Shown here in pieces: positions 6,956 through 16,164 of a stretch of 64,000 nt of DNA. Numbering within the stretch: position 1 is the first letter of the stretch; each line of letters opens with the position of its first letter. The position numbers and the translations under genes were made by a program. Source of the DNA: JAOUEA01 sp963762075. GTDB taxonomy: Bacteria > Actinomycetota > UBA4738 > HRBIN12. The notes under the pieces were generated by a model. The model was not told the origin of the DNA. It saw nothing but the letters and a program-made list of their open reading frames with translations, and did not search any database. Where the stretch lies: the NCBI GenBank assembly GCA_963762075.1, contig CAVXJC010000006.1:372001-436000 (forward strand), in the 5' to 3' direction.

Positions 6956-7576
6956 TCACATGGTGGCGGTTGCATACTGCGGACGCCCGGTGGGCCTGTA
7001 GACTTGGATCGTTACCCCCCTGGGGGTAACTCGGGAGTCGACAAGGTCAAGCGCCATGTCCTGGCCGGTGTCGGGGAAGAGCCGCGTGCCCTCGCCGATC
7101 ACCAGCGGATACATGAGCAGGATGATTTCGTCGACCAGGTGGTTGTCGAATAGCCAGCGGACCAGGCGGCCGCTGCCGTGCACCTGCAGCTCACCCGCCA
7201 GCTTCGCTTTCAGCTCGCCGATGGCCGCCGCGAGGTCACCGGAGAGGACGGTCGTGTTCGCCCAGCGCGGTTCGGTGAGCGTGGTCGCTGCGACGTACTT
7301 GGGCGTCGTGTTCAATGCCGTCCAGATGGGGCTGTCGCCCGGATCTGCCCATGATCCCCAGGAACCGGCGAAGATCTCGTAGGTCTGCCGACCGAACAGG
7401 AACGCGTCGGCGCGCTGGTAGACCTCGTTGAGAAATGTCGCGGCCTCATTGTCGTTCTCGAAGAGCGGCAAGGCCCATCCGCCGCGCTCGAACCCGCCCC
7501 TGCGGTCCTCATCCGGGCCGCCGAGTCCCTGCATGACTCCGTCGACGGAGACGTTCGTGACGGTCGTCAGCTTCAT
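6956..7576 (-). CDS. RibD C-terminal/dihydrofolate reductase-family protein
   Basis: 206 residues. It has the same family pattern as the neighbour at 6229 but is not a close copy: MKLTTVTNVSVDGVMQG, DAFLFGRQTYEIFAGSW, LQVHGSGRLVRWLFDNHLVDEI, YPLVIGEGTRLF. The fold binds NADPH; the substrate is unknown. ATG 7576 follows GGAAAC, and a TATCGT -10-like box lies at 7613-7618 on the minus strand. The 178-base gap to the next gene holds this promoter and nothing else I recognise. Confidence 0.92.
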   Translation of the reverse strand: MKLTTVTNVSVDGVMQGLGGPDEDRRGGFERGGWALPLFENDNEAATFLNEVYQRADAFLFGRQTYEIFAGSWGSWADPGDSPIWTALNTTPKYVAATTLTEPRWANTTVLSGDLAAAIGELKAKLAGELQVHGSGRLVRWLFDNHLVDEIILLMYPLVIGEGTRLFPDTGQDMALDLVDSRVTPRGVTIQVYRPTGRPQYATATM

Positions 7577-7741
7577 GGCAGTTTCCTTTCTCGCCTGGGC
7601 TGTTGTCGTCGCACGATAAGACTGGACCGCGGCGCCCACCTCATCGGTCGCACCGGGGCCCGTCCGCCCGATCCATCCCGCACGCCGTCTCGCTGGATTC
7701 ATCAGCGTGAGCGCGCACCATCACTGACGGGGAGGCCGCGT

Positions 7742-7754
7742 TACCCTTGTGTAC
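7742..7754 (+). promoter_or_regulatory. Leaderless-type -10 box for the 108-residue membrane protein
   Basis: TACCCT at 7742-7747 is 7 nt upstream of ATG 7755, with no Shine-Dalgarno motif. Confidence 0.5.
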
Positions 7755-8081
7755 ATGAGCTCCCGGGAACAGATGACGAGACGCGTCAAACAGCTCGCCG
7801 AGCAGGCAGACATCGCGGTCGACGAGGTGCTCGAGTTCCTCGATTCGCCCGCCGGCCGACGGCTGCGTCGCGTCGTTGCCGGAGCGGTCATCGTCTCCGT
7901 GCCGCTGATCATGCGCATCCCCGGACTGAAGCGCTCGCCGCTCGGGCGCCTCGTCACGCTCACCGGCGGAAGTGCCATCTTGATCGGCATCGCCGAGGCG
8001 ATCCGCGACTGGGAACGGAGTGAAGGGTCGAGCTCGCGCGTCGGTCCCGTCATCGACGTACCGCCAGCTCCTGCCGGCTGA
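7755..8081 (+). CDS. Small membrane-associated hypothetical protein
   Basis: 108 residues. A helical soluble N-terminus (MTRRVKQLAEQADIAVDEVLEFLD) is followed by basic RRLRRVVAG and two hydrophobic stretches, AVIVSVPLIMRI and VTLTGGSAILIGIAEAI, suggesting one or two membrane helices. No family recognised. ATG 7755 is chosen over GTG 7749 because of the leaderless -10 spacing. It converges with the MFS transporter. Confidence 0.65.
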   Translation: MSSREQMTRRVKQLAEQADIAVDEVLEFLDSPAGRRLRRVVAGAVIVSVPLIMRIPGLKRSPLGRLVTLTGGSAILIGIAEAIRDWERSEGSSSRVGPVIDVPPAPAG

Positions 8082-8085
8082 CTTC

Positions 8086-9411
8086 CTACTGCTCGACCGG
8101 TGCCCCGGGCCCGCGATCTCGTGGCTCGGGATCCGACGCCGGTCCCTCCCCAAGATGAAGCTCCTCGTCGATCTCGCCGGGGGCGAGCGTACCCACGGTG
8201 CCGCGTTTGATCGCCCGCACGTACAGGAACAGCGCCGGCAACCGCAACACCCCCGACACGACGAGCGCAGTGGGCACCGAAACCGACCGCGCGATGAGTC
8301 CGATGCCCGGACCACCCGCCGCCTGGCCGATCGCATCAGCCTGCCCGCCCACCGAGTTGATCGTGGCGCGCGTCTTCGGGTCGAGCCCCTGATTGATCCA
8401 CGCGGTGAACACCGGCTCGCGCACGCTCCGCAGCGTGCCAACGACCCAGAACGCCGCGAGCGCCCACCAGAAGCTCGTGACCATGGCGAACGCAACGACC
8501 GATATCACGAGCACGATGTCGACGACGGCGAGCACCCGGGCGACCGCCGCGTGGCCCTGAAGGTGCACCTGGCGCTTCACGATCGCGAGGGCGCCGATAC
8601 CGAGCAGCAGAGCCCCACCGTCGAGCACACCGAACCAGACCGGCAGTGCCAGACCACCCAACGTTGGCAGACCGATGTCCTGGAGCAGATGCAGATCGCT
8701 CAGCCGATCGAAGCCCTCGGTCGACATGCCGTGCAGCGCCGCCGTGCACAGGATAAGTCCCAGCACAGGGTGAGCGCGCGCCGCCGCGGCACCCTCACGC
8801 ACGGTCGTCGCGAGCGACGTGCGCAGACGCTCTCCCTCTCCTCGCACCGGCGCGAAGTTCTCCTCACGCATCGCGAGCGCCATGAACACGCCGAGTACGA
8901 GGAACCCCGCTCCGCAGACGAGGATCGGGGCACGCAAGCTCGTGAACGAGGCGATGGCGACGCCCGCTGCGATGCCGACGAGCGAGCCTCCCCGATACCA
9001 CTGCTCGCTGCGCAGGTACATGGGCTGCGCTGCTTCCTCACCGATCTCATCGGTGAGCCAGGCGACGTCGGCTCCGCTCTGGAACGTCGCGAACACACCC
9101 CACATGGCCTGAGTGATCATCGCCATCGCGAAGGAGCTCGACACGCCGAGCAGCAGGAAGGCGGCGCCCATGCCGGCAAGGCCGATCACGACCGACAGGC
9201 GCCGGCTCACGGTGTCGGCGACGACCCCGGTCGGCACCTCGAAGAGCAGGTAGGTGACCTCGAGCACCGTGCCCATGAGCAAGAGCTGCAGCGGGCCGAG
9301 GCCGAGCTCCACGATGAGGAACACGCTGAACAGCACCGACATCAGATGGAAGAAGAACCCCTCGCCGGTGGAGTAGACCAGGTAGGTGGTCTCGGGCCGG
9401 AGTCGTCGCAT
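8086..9411 (-). CDS. MFS transporter
   Basis: 441 residues with about 12 hydrophobic segments. N-terminal MFS features are seen: GLGPLQLLLMGTVLEVTYLLFEVPTGVVADTVSRRLSVVIG, where GVVADTVSRR is the loop 2-3 motif A equivalent. The second half carries DPKTRATINSVGGQADAIGQAAGGPGIG, typical of the MFS branch often annotated as efflux or tetracycline-like transporters in actinobacteria. The C-terminus is a soluble acidic tail. The substrate is unknown. ATG 9411 is supported by a TAGTCT box 8 nt upstream on the same strand. Confidence 0.9.
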   Translation of the reverse strand: MRRLRPETTYLVYSTGEGFFFHLMSVLFSVFLIVELGLGPLQLLLMGTVLEVTYLLFEVPTGVVADTVSRRLSVVIGLAGMGAAFLLLGVSSSFAMAMITQAMWGVFATFQSGADVAWLTDEIGEEAAQPMYLRSEQWYRGGSLVGIAAGVAIASFTSLRAPILVCGAGFLVLGVFMALAMREENFAPVRGEGERLRTSLATTVREGAAAARAHPVLGLILCTAALHGMSTEGFDRLSDLHLLQDIGLPTLGGLALPVWFGVLDGGALLLGIGALAIVKRQVHLQGHAAVARVLAVVDIVLVISVVAFAMVTSFWWALAAFWVVGTLRSVREPVFTAWINQGLDPKTRATINSVGGQADAIGQAAGGPGIGLIARSVSVPTALVVSGVLRLPALFLYVRAIKRGTVGTLAPGEIDEELHLGEGPASDPEPRDRGPGAPVEQ

Positions 9412-9419
9412 GGCCGACG

Positions 9420-9425
9420 AGACTA
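9420..9425 (-). promoter_or_regulatory. Leaderless-type -10 box for the MFS gene
   Basis: TAGTCT on the minus strand lies 8 nt before ATG 9411, matching the window-wide TANNNT-N6-8-start pattern. The same hexamer forms the half of the CTAGTC palindromes. Confidence 0.5.
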
Positions 9426-9476
9426 CGCGCGCGTCTCGGCGCTGCCAGCTCTCACGTCCATCGCCGTATCACCGCG

Positions 9477-11045
9477 ATGTGGGACCATCGCAGCGTGAAC
9501 GCGGCCTTCGACCCCGCGCCCGACGACAGGCCCTTCGCCGTCGTCGACATCGGCTCGAACTCAGGACGGATGATCGTGTTCCGGCTCCGTCAGGGGGAGC
9601 ACCTCGATGTCATCGAAGACGCCCGAGCCCCATTGCGGCTCGCGCGCGACCTTCAGGGTTCCGACCGCCTGGGGCCCGATGCCATCGAGCGCACGCTCGA
9701 GGCGTTGCGCGACTTCGTGGCGGTCGCCCGTGGCGCGGGTGCCTCGCAGATGATCGCGGTCGCGACCTCGGCCGTGCGCGATTCGGCCGACGGTCACGAG
9801 CTGATCGAACGTGCCCACCAGCTCGGCGTGCCGCTGCAGACGATCGACGGCGACCAAGAGGCGAGCCTCGGGTTCTTCGGCGCGGTGCACGACCTCCCGG
9901 TCACGAGCGGGTTCACCTTCGACGTCGGAGGTGGAAGCGCCGAGGTGTCGGCGTTCCGTGACAGGCGACTGATCGGCTCCTGGTCGATGCCCCTCGGTTC
10001 TCTGCGGGTGAGCGACGCCTTCCTCGCGTCGGATCCTCCCGATGAAGACGAGATGCGTGCCCTTCGGAAGTCGGTGAAGTCGGCGCTCGCCGACGCCGGC
10101 ATCACCGAGCTCGGCAAGGGCGAACAACTCGTGGGCATCGGCGGCACCGTGCGCAACCTCGCCAAGGTCGATCTGCGCCGTACCGACTATCCACTCCCGC
10201 TGCTGCACGGCTACCGCATCTCCGACAAGCGGCTCGGGGCGGTGATCGACGAGCTCGCTGGGCGAACGATGAAGCGACGCGCGAACGTGGCCGGGCTGAA
10301 CCCCGATCGCGCCGACACCATCGTCGGTGGAGCCCTCGTGATCCAGGGCATCGTCAAGCACGTCGGAGCATCTGAGATCGTGGTGTCGAGCCGCGGCCTG
10401 CGTGAAGGCCTCGCCCTCGCGACCGCGGGGGCGAGCGCGCCATCACCGGAGTGGGTACGGTCGATCTCGGTCGCGACACTCGCTGCCCGGTTCCGCACAT
10501 GGAACGCCGCGGCGGCCGAACGTCGGACCGGGCTCGCCGCCGACCTGTTCGACGCGCTCGAACCGTCGCCGCCCGCGCGGCTGGGCGAGATGCTCGCTCA
10601 TGCGGCGACGCTGCTGGACGTCGGGCGAGCGATCGACTACTACGACCGATTCGGACACGCGGCGAACATCGTGATCGCAGCCGACCTCGCGGGGTTCTCC
10701 CATGACGATCTCGGTGCTCTGACCGCCATCCTGCGACAAGCGGACGAAGACACGCGGCTCGGCCCATACGCGCGGCTCGTGCCCGAATCCGACCGGCCGG
10801 CAGTGCTGCGCGCTGCGACAGCGCTCGCACTGGCCGATGAGCTCAACCGCCGTATCCCACCGGGCGCTCCCGCGCCCATCTCGTGCAATTGGATGCGCGG
10901 GGGCTTCGAGTTGGTCGCGCCGGTGCCGAGCGGATGGCGGCCGCGAGGAGTCGCTCGGCGCTTCCGCGCCGTCTTCGGCTCCGAGCTTCTCATCGTCGCC
11001 AACGACACTCCGTCGGTGCTCGCCTCAGTGCTCGAGCCCGATTAA
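9477..11045 (+). CDS. Ppx/GppA-type exopolyphosphatase family protein
   Basis: 522 residues of the ASKHA fold. The phosphate 1 motif is AVVDIGSNSGRMIVF, followed by the second phosphate-loop motif FTFDVGGGSAEVSAF and IGGTVRNLAK. The family hydrolyses polyphosphate and/or pppGpp. The C-terminal 200 residues match the helical HD-like part of long Ppx proteins (LLDVGRAIDYYDRFGHAANIV), making this a full-length long form. ATG 9477 is used; GTG 9495 would give an N-terminus closer to the first motif. Confidence 0.93.
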   Translation: MWDHRSVNAAFDPAPDDRPFAVVDIGSNSGRMIVFRLRQGEHLDVIEDARAPLRLARDLQGSDRLGPDAIERTLEALRDFVAVARGAGASQMIAVATSAVRDSADGHELIERAHQLGVPLQTIDGDQEASLGFFGAVHDLPVTSGFTFDVGGGSAEVSAFRDRRLIGSWSMPLGSLRVSDAFLASDPPDEDEMRALRKSVKSALADAGITELGKGEQLVGIGGTVRNLAKVDLRRTDYPLPLLHGYRISDKRLGAVIDELAGRTMKRRANVAGLNPDRADTIVGGALVIQGIVKHVGASEIVVSSRGLREGLALATAGASAPSPEWVRSISVATLAARFRTWNAAAAERRTGLAADLFDALEPSPPARLGEMLAHAATLLDVGRAIDYYDRFGHAANIVIAADLAGFSHDDLGALTAILRQADEDTRLGPYARLVPESDRPAVLRAATALALADELNRRIPPGAPAPISCNWMRGGFELVAPVPSGWRPRGVARRFRAVFGSELLIVANDTPSVLASVLEPD

Positions 11046-11110
11046 CATCGCGCGACGGAAGGGGCTGGTACGCACGTCGGGGACACCGGCGGCCATCGCC
11101 CGGGGGAACC

Positions 11111-11956
11111 GTGAGCCTCAGCGTCTTCATCTCCGTCGACATGGAAGGCATCACCGGCATCACCACGTTGCGCCAGACCGTTCGCGGCACGGACGACTAC
11201 GCGTGGGCGCGCGAGATCATGACCGATGAGGCCAATGCCGCGATCGCGGGCGCGCTGGATTCCGGGGCGCGCAGGGTCGTCGTGAGCGATTCCCACGGCG
11301 ACATGGGAAACCTACTGCCACACAAGCTCGATGAGCGCGCCGACCTCGTGCAAGGGTCGCCGAAGGTGCCGCACAGCATGATGACGGGCATCGACGAAGG
11401 CATGGGCTGCGCCGTCTTCATCGGCTACCACGCGGGCGCAGGAACGCCCGGGGCGATCCTCGCTCACACCTACACCGGCTTCATCGCCGACCTGCGTGTG
11501 AACGGCGAGTCCTGGAACGAGACCCACCTGAACGCGGCGCTCGCAGGCACATTCGGTGTCCCCGTCGGGTTCGTCGCGGGCGACCGCGCATGCTGCGACC
11601 AGGCCTCGGAACGGCTTCCGTGGATCAAGACCGTGGCCGTGAAGGAGGGCTTCGGCGACCGCGTCGGGCGATCCATGTCACCCGCGAGAGCGCAGACGGC
11701 GATCAGGGGGATGGTGCGCGACGTCGTGAAGAACTGCGACCAGCTCGAGGTGTGGAAGCCCGACGGTCCCTTTGCGCTCGAGGTCGATCTGGTGAACACG
11801 GCGGTCACCGATCTCTGTGCGCTCTCCCCCGGCACCGATCGCACCGGCCCGTGCAGGGTCGCGTTCACGAGCGACGACTTCCGCATGCTGTACCGGGCAT
11901 TGCTGACCTGGATGCACCTCGGGCGAAGCGTCGCGCCGAGATCACCCGTCGACTGA
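11111..11956 (+). CDS. M55 family D-aminopeptidase (DppA-like)
   Basis: 281 residues. Zinc-site motifs of M55 are present: SVDMEGITG at the N-terminus (Asp and Glu ligands), VVSDSHGDMGNLL (His ligand), FIGYHAGAGTPGAILAHTYTG (His) and VNGESWNETHLNA (Glu). DppA is a cytoplasmic decameric enzyme that trims D-Ala peptides. Starting GTG 11111 directly follows GGGGGAA. An M20 peptidase lies 1.1 kb downstream on the other strand. The role in peptide or peptidoglycan turnover is inferred from the family. Confidence 0.92.
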   Translation: MSLSVFISVDMEGITGITTLRQTVRGTDDYAWAREIMTDEANAAIAGALDSGARRVVVSDSHGDMGNLLPHKLDERADLVQGSPKVPHSMMTGIDEGMGCAVFIGYHAGAGTPGAILAHTYTGFIADLRVNGESWNETHLNAALAGTFGVPVGFVAGDRACCDQASERLPWIKTVAVKEGFGDRVGRSMSPARAQTAIRGMVRDVVKNCDQLEVWKPDGPFALEVDLVNTAVTDLCALSPGTDRTGPCRVAFTSDDFRMLYRALLTWMHLGRSVAPRSPVD

Positions 11957-11960
11957 GCCG

Positions 11961-13061
11961 TCAGCCGGCCGACGGCAGCCAGCACTCGACGGTCGTGCCC
12001 ACGTCGGCTGAGCTCGTCAACCGGCACCAGCCGCCGACGAGCTCCGCGCGTTCGATCATGGTCGCGAGGCCGACGTGGCCGGGCACGGGGGAATCGACTC
12101 GACCGGTGTCGAAGCCCGTGCCGTCATCGGCGACGATCACGCTGACCCCGTCGCCTGCGGTCGTCACCCGGACCGACACGCGACGGGCGTCTGCGTGCTT
12201 TCGAGCGTTCGCGACCGCTTCCTGCACGATGCGGTAGAGCGAGACCCGCAGCTCGGACTCGGGCTCGAGCGTGAGCTCGTCGATCACCTCATAGCTCCAG
12301 CCCGTCTCCTTAGCCGCGAACGACAGGTACTGGTCGATCGCCACGACGAGTCCTTCGCGATCGAGCGCCGCGGGACGCAGCTCGAAGACGAGCGAGCGGA
12401 GCCTCTCGATCGATTCCTTCACGATCGAACGCAGCTCACCGAGCGCAGCGGTCGTGATCGTCTCGGGCCGCTCCGCGAGCAACGCCAGCCGGAGGTCGAC
12501 GGCGCTCATCACCTGGATCGGGTCATCATGGATGTCTGCCGCGATCTGGCGACGTTCCTCCTCCTGAGCGGTCTCGACCTTCTGGGCGAGATCACGCCGT
12601 TGCTGGATGGTGCGACGAAGCACATCGAGACTCCAGTGAAGCTTCTCCTCGGCTTCCTTCTCGGCCGTCACGTCGAGCATGATGCCCCGCCAATAGGCAG
12701 GTTCGCCGCGCTGGTCGCGCACGAGCAAGGCGTCATCGCGGATCCACACCAGGCGCCCGTCGGCGGCGATGACGCGATACTCGGCATGGAACGGCTCGCC
12801 GTCGAGGTTCGATCGGTCGTTCTCCGTGCGCACCGCATCGAGGTCTTCGGGATGGATGATGCGCATCCACAGATCCTGGTCGGTTCCCCACTCTTCCTGC
12901 GTGAAGCCGAGCAACGCCTCGGCCTGCGGGCTGGTGTAGAAGTTCGTGGAGAACTCGTCGGGACGATCGATGTACAAGATGGCCGGGATGCCCTCGACCA
13001 GCTCGCGGTAATCCGCGACGAACGGGCCTCTCGGCTCGTCACCCATCGTTTCGTCGTGCAC
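11961..13061 (-). CDS. PAS-domain sensor histidine kinase (HisKA_3, NarX/DegS type)
   Basis: 366 residues, no membrane segment, so a soluble sensor. A PAS_3 domain spans about residues 18-130 (LGFTQEEWG, RIIHPEDLDAV, AADGRLVWIRDDA, GIMLDVTAEKEAEEKL). A coiled linker leads to the HisKA_3 dimerisation box EEERRQIAADIHDD with the phospho-accepting His178. The HATPase domain has IVQEAVANARKHADA (N box), VADDGTGFD (G1) and GHVGLATMIERAELVGG (G2). Partners are NarL/LuxR regulators, but none is adjacent. Seven bases separate its GTG from the upstream M20 peptidase stop, so both belong to one operon. Confidence 0.93.
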   Translation of the reverse strand: MHDETMGDEPRGPFVADYRELVEGIPAILYIDRPDEFSTNFYTSPQAEALLGFTQEEWGTDQDLWMRIIHPEDLDAVRTENDRSNLDGEPFHAEYRVIAADGRLVWIRDDALLVRDQRGEPAYWRGIMLDVTAEKEAEEKLHWSLDVLRRTIQQRRDLAQKVETAQEEERRQIAADIHDDPIQVMSAVDLRLALLAERPETITTAALGELRSIVKESIERLRSLVFELRPAALDREGLVVAIDQYLSFAAKETGWSYEVIDELTLEPESELRVSLYRIVQEAVANARKHADARRVSVRVTTAGDGVSVIVADDGTGFDTGRVDSPVPGHVGLATMIERAELVGGWCRLTSSADVGTTVECWLPSAG

Positions 13062-13067
13062 GTGCTC

Positions 13068-14228
13068 TCACGTCCTCGAGATCAAGGCGGCGAGCAGGGC
13101 CACCCGTGGCACGACGCTGGAGAGGTCGAGCCACTCGGCGGGCGCGTGGTCGTCGCCTCCGATCGGCCCCAGCCCGTCGAGCGTCGGCGTACCTGCGGCA
13201 CTCGTCGTGTTGGCATCGCTCGCGCCTCCCGTGGCCGCGTCGCGCAACTCGAACCCGAGCTCGGCTGCGATCTCGATCGCGAATGAAGCGAGCCGCGCGC
13301 CGCCCTGCTTCTTCTCCATGGGGCGGTGCCAGCCGTTGCCCTCGACACGAGCCACGACTCCCTCAACTCCGTGATCCACGCACAGACGTTCGATCTCGGC
13401 TTCGGCCCGTTCGAGCGTGTCGAGCTCGGGTGAGCGCAGGTCCACCTGCAGCAGGCAGCGCTCGGGCACGACGTTGGTACGGGTGCCGCCCCGAGCGACC
13501 CCCACGTTCACCGTGACGCCGGGCCAACGACCATTGAGCGCCTGCAACGCAACGGTGGCCCTGGCGGCCGCCAGCACGGCGTTCGCGCCCTTCTCGGGCT
13601 CGACTCCGGCATGGGCCGCACGCCCGACGAACTCGATCGCGTAATCGGTGATGCCCTTTCGCGCGCTCACGATGTCGCCGTTCGCACGAGCGCCCTCGAG
13701 CACGAACGCCGCGTCGTGGGCCGGCGCCAGCTCCCGGATCACCGGACCCGAGAGGGGTGAGCCGATCTCCTCGTCGGGATTGCAGACGTAGGTGATGCGA
13801 CCGAACCGGTCGAACCCGGCTTCCTGCAAGACCTCGACGGCATGGAAGCCCGTGAGCAGCCCGCCTTTCATGTCGGAGACGCCAGGCCCGCGCGCGACGT
13901 CGCCCTCGATGCGGAAGGGCCGCTCCTTGACCGTGCCCTCATCGAACACCGTGTCCATGTGCCCCACCAGCAGCACGTTGGAGCCACCGGCGCCATCGAG
14001 GGTTCCGATCAAGAGGTCGCCGAGCTGCGGTTCACCGCCGACGGGCACATGGGGCCTGCGATCGACCTTGAACCCCAGGGCGAGCATCCTCGCCTGGCAG
14101 AGGTCGGCGATCTCGTTCACCCCAGCGGGGGTGTAGGAGCCGCAATCCACGTTGACCATCTGCTCGAGCTCGGTCACGAACGCGCCGTACCGGGACGCCG
14201 CGAGCTCACGGAGCGACTGGGCATGCAT
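13068..14228 (-). CDS. M20 family metallopeptidase (glutamate carboxypeptidase-like)
   Basis: 386 residues. Binuclear zinc-site motifs: LLVGHMDTVF (His and Asp), ARGPGVSDMKGG (bridging Asp), CNPDEEIGS (catalytic Glu then Glu ligand), VLEGARANGD and, near the end, GGDDHAPAEWLDL (His ligand). The central GRAAHAGVEPEKGANAV segment is the dimerisation domain. The pattern is that of CPG2-like carboxypeptidases that release glutamate or act on dipeptides. ATG 14228 overlaps another CATG; upstream in-frame extension lacks family sequence. First gene of a two-gene unit with the PAS kinase. Confidence 0.93.
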   Translation of the reverse strand: MHAQSLRELAASRYGAFVTELEQMVNVDCGSYTPAGVNEIADLCQARMLALGFKVDRRPHVPVGGEPQLGDLLIGTLDGAGGSNVLLVGHMDTVFDEGTVKERPFRIEGDVARGPGVSDMKGGLLTGFHAVEVLQEAGFDRFGRITYVCNPDEEIGSPLSGPVIRELAPAHDAAFVLEGARANGDIVSARKGITDYAIEFVGRAAHAGVEPEKGANAVLAAARATVALQALNGRWPGVTVNVGVARGGTRTNVVPERCLLQVDLRSPELDTLERAEAEIERLCVDHGVEGVVARVEGNGWHRPMEKKQGGARLASFAIEIAAELGFELRDAATGGASDANTTSAAGTPTLDGLGPIGGDDHAPAEWLDLSSVVPRVALLAALISRT

Positions 14229-14273
14229 GAGCCTGACGCTAGCATGGGCGCTTCCCGGCGAGCAGGAGAAGCG

Positions 14274-15422
14274 ATGCCCACGAACGGACTCGGAGCGGTG
14301 GTAGAGCAGGCCGGTGCCCCGATCCATGTGCAGGCCATCGTCGTCGACGATCCCGGGCCCGGCGAGGTGCTCGTGCGCTTGGCGGCGAGCGGCGTCTGCC
14401 ACAGCGACGTGTGGGCGATCGAGCACGGCAATTGGGGAGCGCCCTGGCCGATGGTGCTCGGTCACGAGGGTGCGGGTGTGGTCGAAGCGGTCGGGGAAGG
14501 CGTCACGTCCGTCGGGCCCGGTGACCGCGTCGTGCTGACCTGGGCGGTCCCCTGCGGACGCTGTCCGACGTGTCTTCGCGGCGCACCTCGCCGGTGCGCC
14601 CACGAGTTGCATCAGCCACCGCGGGTGCACCGAGCGGACAACGGCGACGTGCTCACCGGCGTGCTCCATTGCGGAACGCTGGCGACGCACACCGTCGTGA
14701 CCGAACCGCAGGTCGTGGCGATGCCGGATGAGCTCGCCCTCTCACGGGCATGTCTGCTGGGCTGCGGGGTCTCGACGGGTATCGGCGCCGCCGTGCAGAC
14801 CGCCAAGGTGTGGCCGGGCGCCACCATCGCGGTGATCGGGCTCGGCGGCATCGGGTTGGCAGCGCTGCAAGGGTCTCGGGTGGCCGGCGCGGAGAGGTTG
14901 ATCGCGGTCGACGTCGCGCCGGCCAAGCTGGAGTGGGCCGTCCGGCTCGGGGCGACCGAGACGGTCGACGCCAGCACATGCGATGCGGTCGAGGCCGTCC
15001 GCGACCTGACCGGAGGCGGGGGCGTCGACGTCGCCTTCGAGGCGGTCGGGCGCCCCGAGTGCGTGCGCCAGGCGGTCGAGATGCTGGGGTTCGCAGGCAC
15101 GGCGGTCGCGATCGGAGTGCCGCCAGTGCCGAGCGAGGTCACCCTCCCGTGGAACGGCTCCGATCGTGCCGCGTACCCGCGCAAGGCCAGCCTGCTCATC
15201 ACCGACGGGGGCGACCCGATCCCGAGCGAGGACTTCCCACAGATGGCCGCATGGGCGATCGAGGGCTCGATCGACCTCGATCTCATGGTGACCCGCGAGA
15301 TCGCCCTCACCGACGACGACCTCAACGAGGCGGTGCGGGCGATGCTCGCCGGTGAGGTCATCCGCTCGGTGGTCGTGTTCCCCGGGGTTGACCGCCACGC
15401 TCGTGCCCGCATGTCTGTATGA
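14274..15422 (+). CDS. Zinc-dependent alcohol dehydrogenase (MDR family)
   Basis: 382 residues. Catalytic zinc ligands are in SGVCHSDVW (Cys) and VLGHEGAGVV (His, Glu). A structural zinc lobe is present, CGRCPTCLRGAPRRC (four Cys). The coenzyme fold is IAVIGLGGIGLAAL with VDVAPAKLEWA (Asp for NAD). The closest pattern is the class III/NDMA-type and AdhD-like ADHs of actinobacteria. ATG 14274 has AGGAGAAG upstream and a TAGCAT -10 box at 14240-14245. The stop overlaps the acyltransferase start (ATGA), so the two are coupled. Confidence 0.92.
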   Translation: MPTNGLGAVVEQAGAPIHVQAIVVDDPGPGEVLVRLAASGVCHSDVWAIEHGNWGAPWPMVLGHEGAGVVEAVGEGVTSVGPGDRVVLTWAVPCGRCPTCLRGAPRRCAHELHQPPRVHRADNGDVLTGVLHCGTLATHTVVTEPQVVAMPDELALSRACLLGCGVSTGIGAAVQTAKVWPGATIAVIGLGGIGLAALQGSRVAGAERLIAVDVAPAKLEWAVRLGATETVDASTCDAVEAVRDLTGGGGVDVAFEAVGRPECVRQAVEMLGFAGTAVAIGVPPVPSEVTLPWNGSDRAAYPRKASLLITDGGDPIPSEDFPQMAAWAIEGSIDLDLMVTREIALTDDDLNEAVRAMLAGEVIRSVVVFPGVDRHARARMSV

Positions 15423-16066
15423 ACTGGATCTGGATCGTCGGGGCACCGCTCGTACGGGCGATGATGTGGACCGTGTTCCGGGTCCGCATCGAAGGCATCG
15501 AGCACGTGCCCCGAGACGGTGTGGTGATCGTGGCGCCGAACCATGTGAGCGTGCTCGACGGACCGGCGGTCTCGTCGATCACGGGCACCGGCCGCTGGCG
15601 ACCGACCCGCAACCTGATCACCGCCGACGTCTTCAGCGGCCCGCTCGGCTGGATCCTCCGCCAGGCGCGGCAGGTGCCGATCCGGCGCGGCGCGGGCGAC
15701 ACCGGAGCGCTCGACGAGGCGATCGTCGCTGCCCGAAGCGGCTCGTGTATCGGCATCTTCCCCGAGGGACGGGTCAGCGACGATCCCGACGCTGGCCTGC
15801 AGCGTATACGCTCGGGTCTCACGCGAATCGCGATCCCGACAGGAGCACCAGTGGTCCCGGTGGGCATATGGGGAACGCACGAAGTATGGCCACGCGCCGG
15901 GCTCGATCGCGCGTCGCTCGGGCGGCGGCACACGATGGCCGTCGTGTACGGCGAGGCCATCGTGCCCCACCCGCACGAAGCGCCGGCCGAGTTCCGAGAA
16001 CGATTCCGGCATGGGCTCGAGGCGGTCGTGTCGCGAGCCCGGAACCTCGCGGCCGATCCCGCATGA
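15419..16066 (+). CDS. 1-acyl-sn-glycerol-3-phosphate acyltransferase (PlsC family)
   Basis: 215 residues. Block I is NHVSVLD (HX4D catalytic pair), block III is FPEGRVSDD, and block IV is VVPVGIWG. These define PlsC-type acyltransferases that make phosphatidic acid. A single N-terminal hydrophobic stretch (WIWIVGAPLVRAMMWTVF) anchors it to the membrane. It is translationally coupled to the upstream alcohol dehydrogenase by ATGA overlap. Confidence 0.92.
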   Translation: MNWIWIVGAPLVRAMMWTVFRVRIEGIEHVPRDGVVIVAPNHVSVLDGPAVSSITGTGRWRPTRNLITADVFSGPLGWILRQARQVPIRRGAGDTGALDEAIVAARSGSCIGIFPEGRVSDDPDAGLQRIRSGLTRIAIPTGAPVVPVGIWGTHEVWPRAGLDRASLGRRHTMAVVYGEAIVPHPHEAPAEFRERFRHGLEAVVSRARNLAADPA

Positions 16067-16164
16067 TCGAACCCGACGACGTGCCCAGCCCTTGGTCGCG
16101 CAACCTGCGACTCGCGCTCGACCCCGCGAGGGGGCCCGCGGAGACACGCCGCATCAACTCGTGA
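16063..16164 (+). CDS. Possible very small protein coupled to PlsC
   Basis: A 33-residue frame begins with an ATGA overlap on the acyltransferase stop and reads MIEPDDVPSPWSRNLRLAL. It runs 11 bases into the convergent GGDEF gene. Nothing identifies it. The coupling geometry is the only argument for translation. Confidence 0.2.
   Translation: MIEPDDVPSPWSRNLRLALDPARGPAETRRINS

Noticed and set aside
8020..9498. 492-codon plus-strand frame opposite the MFS transporter
   Set aside because: Highly charged shadow of a clear 12-span transporter; no motif.
13068..14690. Longer 540-codon version of the M20 peptidase
   Set aside because: The added N-terminal 150 codons are Arg/His-rich antisense of the alcohol dehydrogenase gene; the family sequence begins at ATG 14228.
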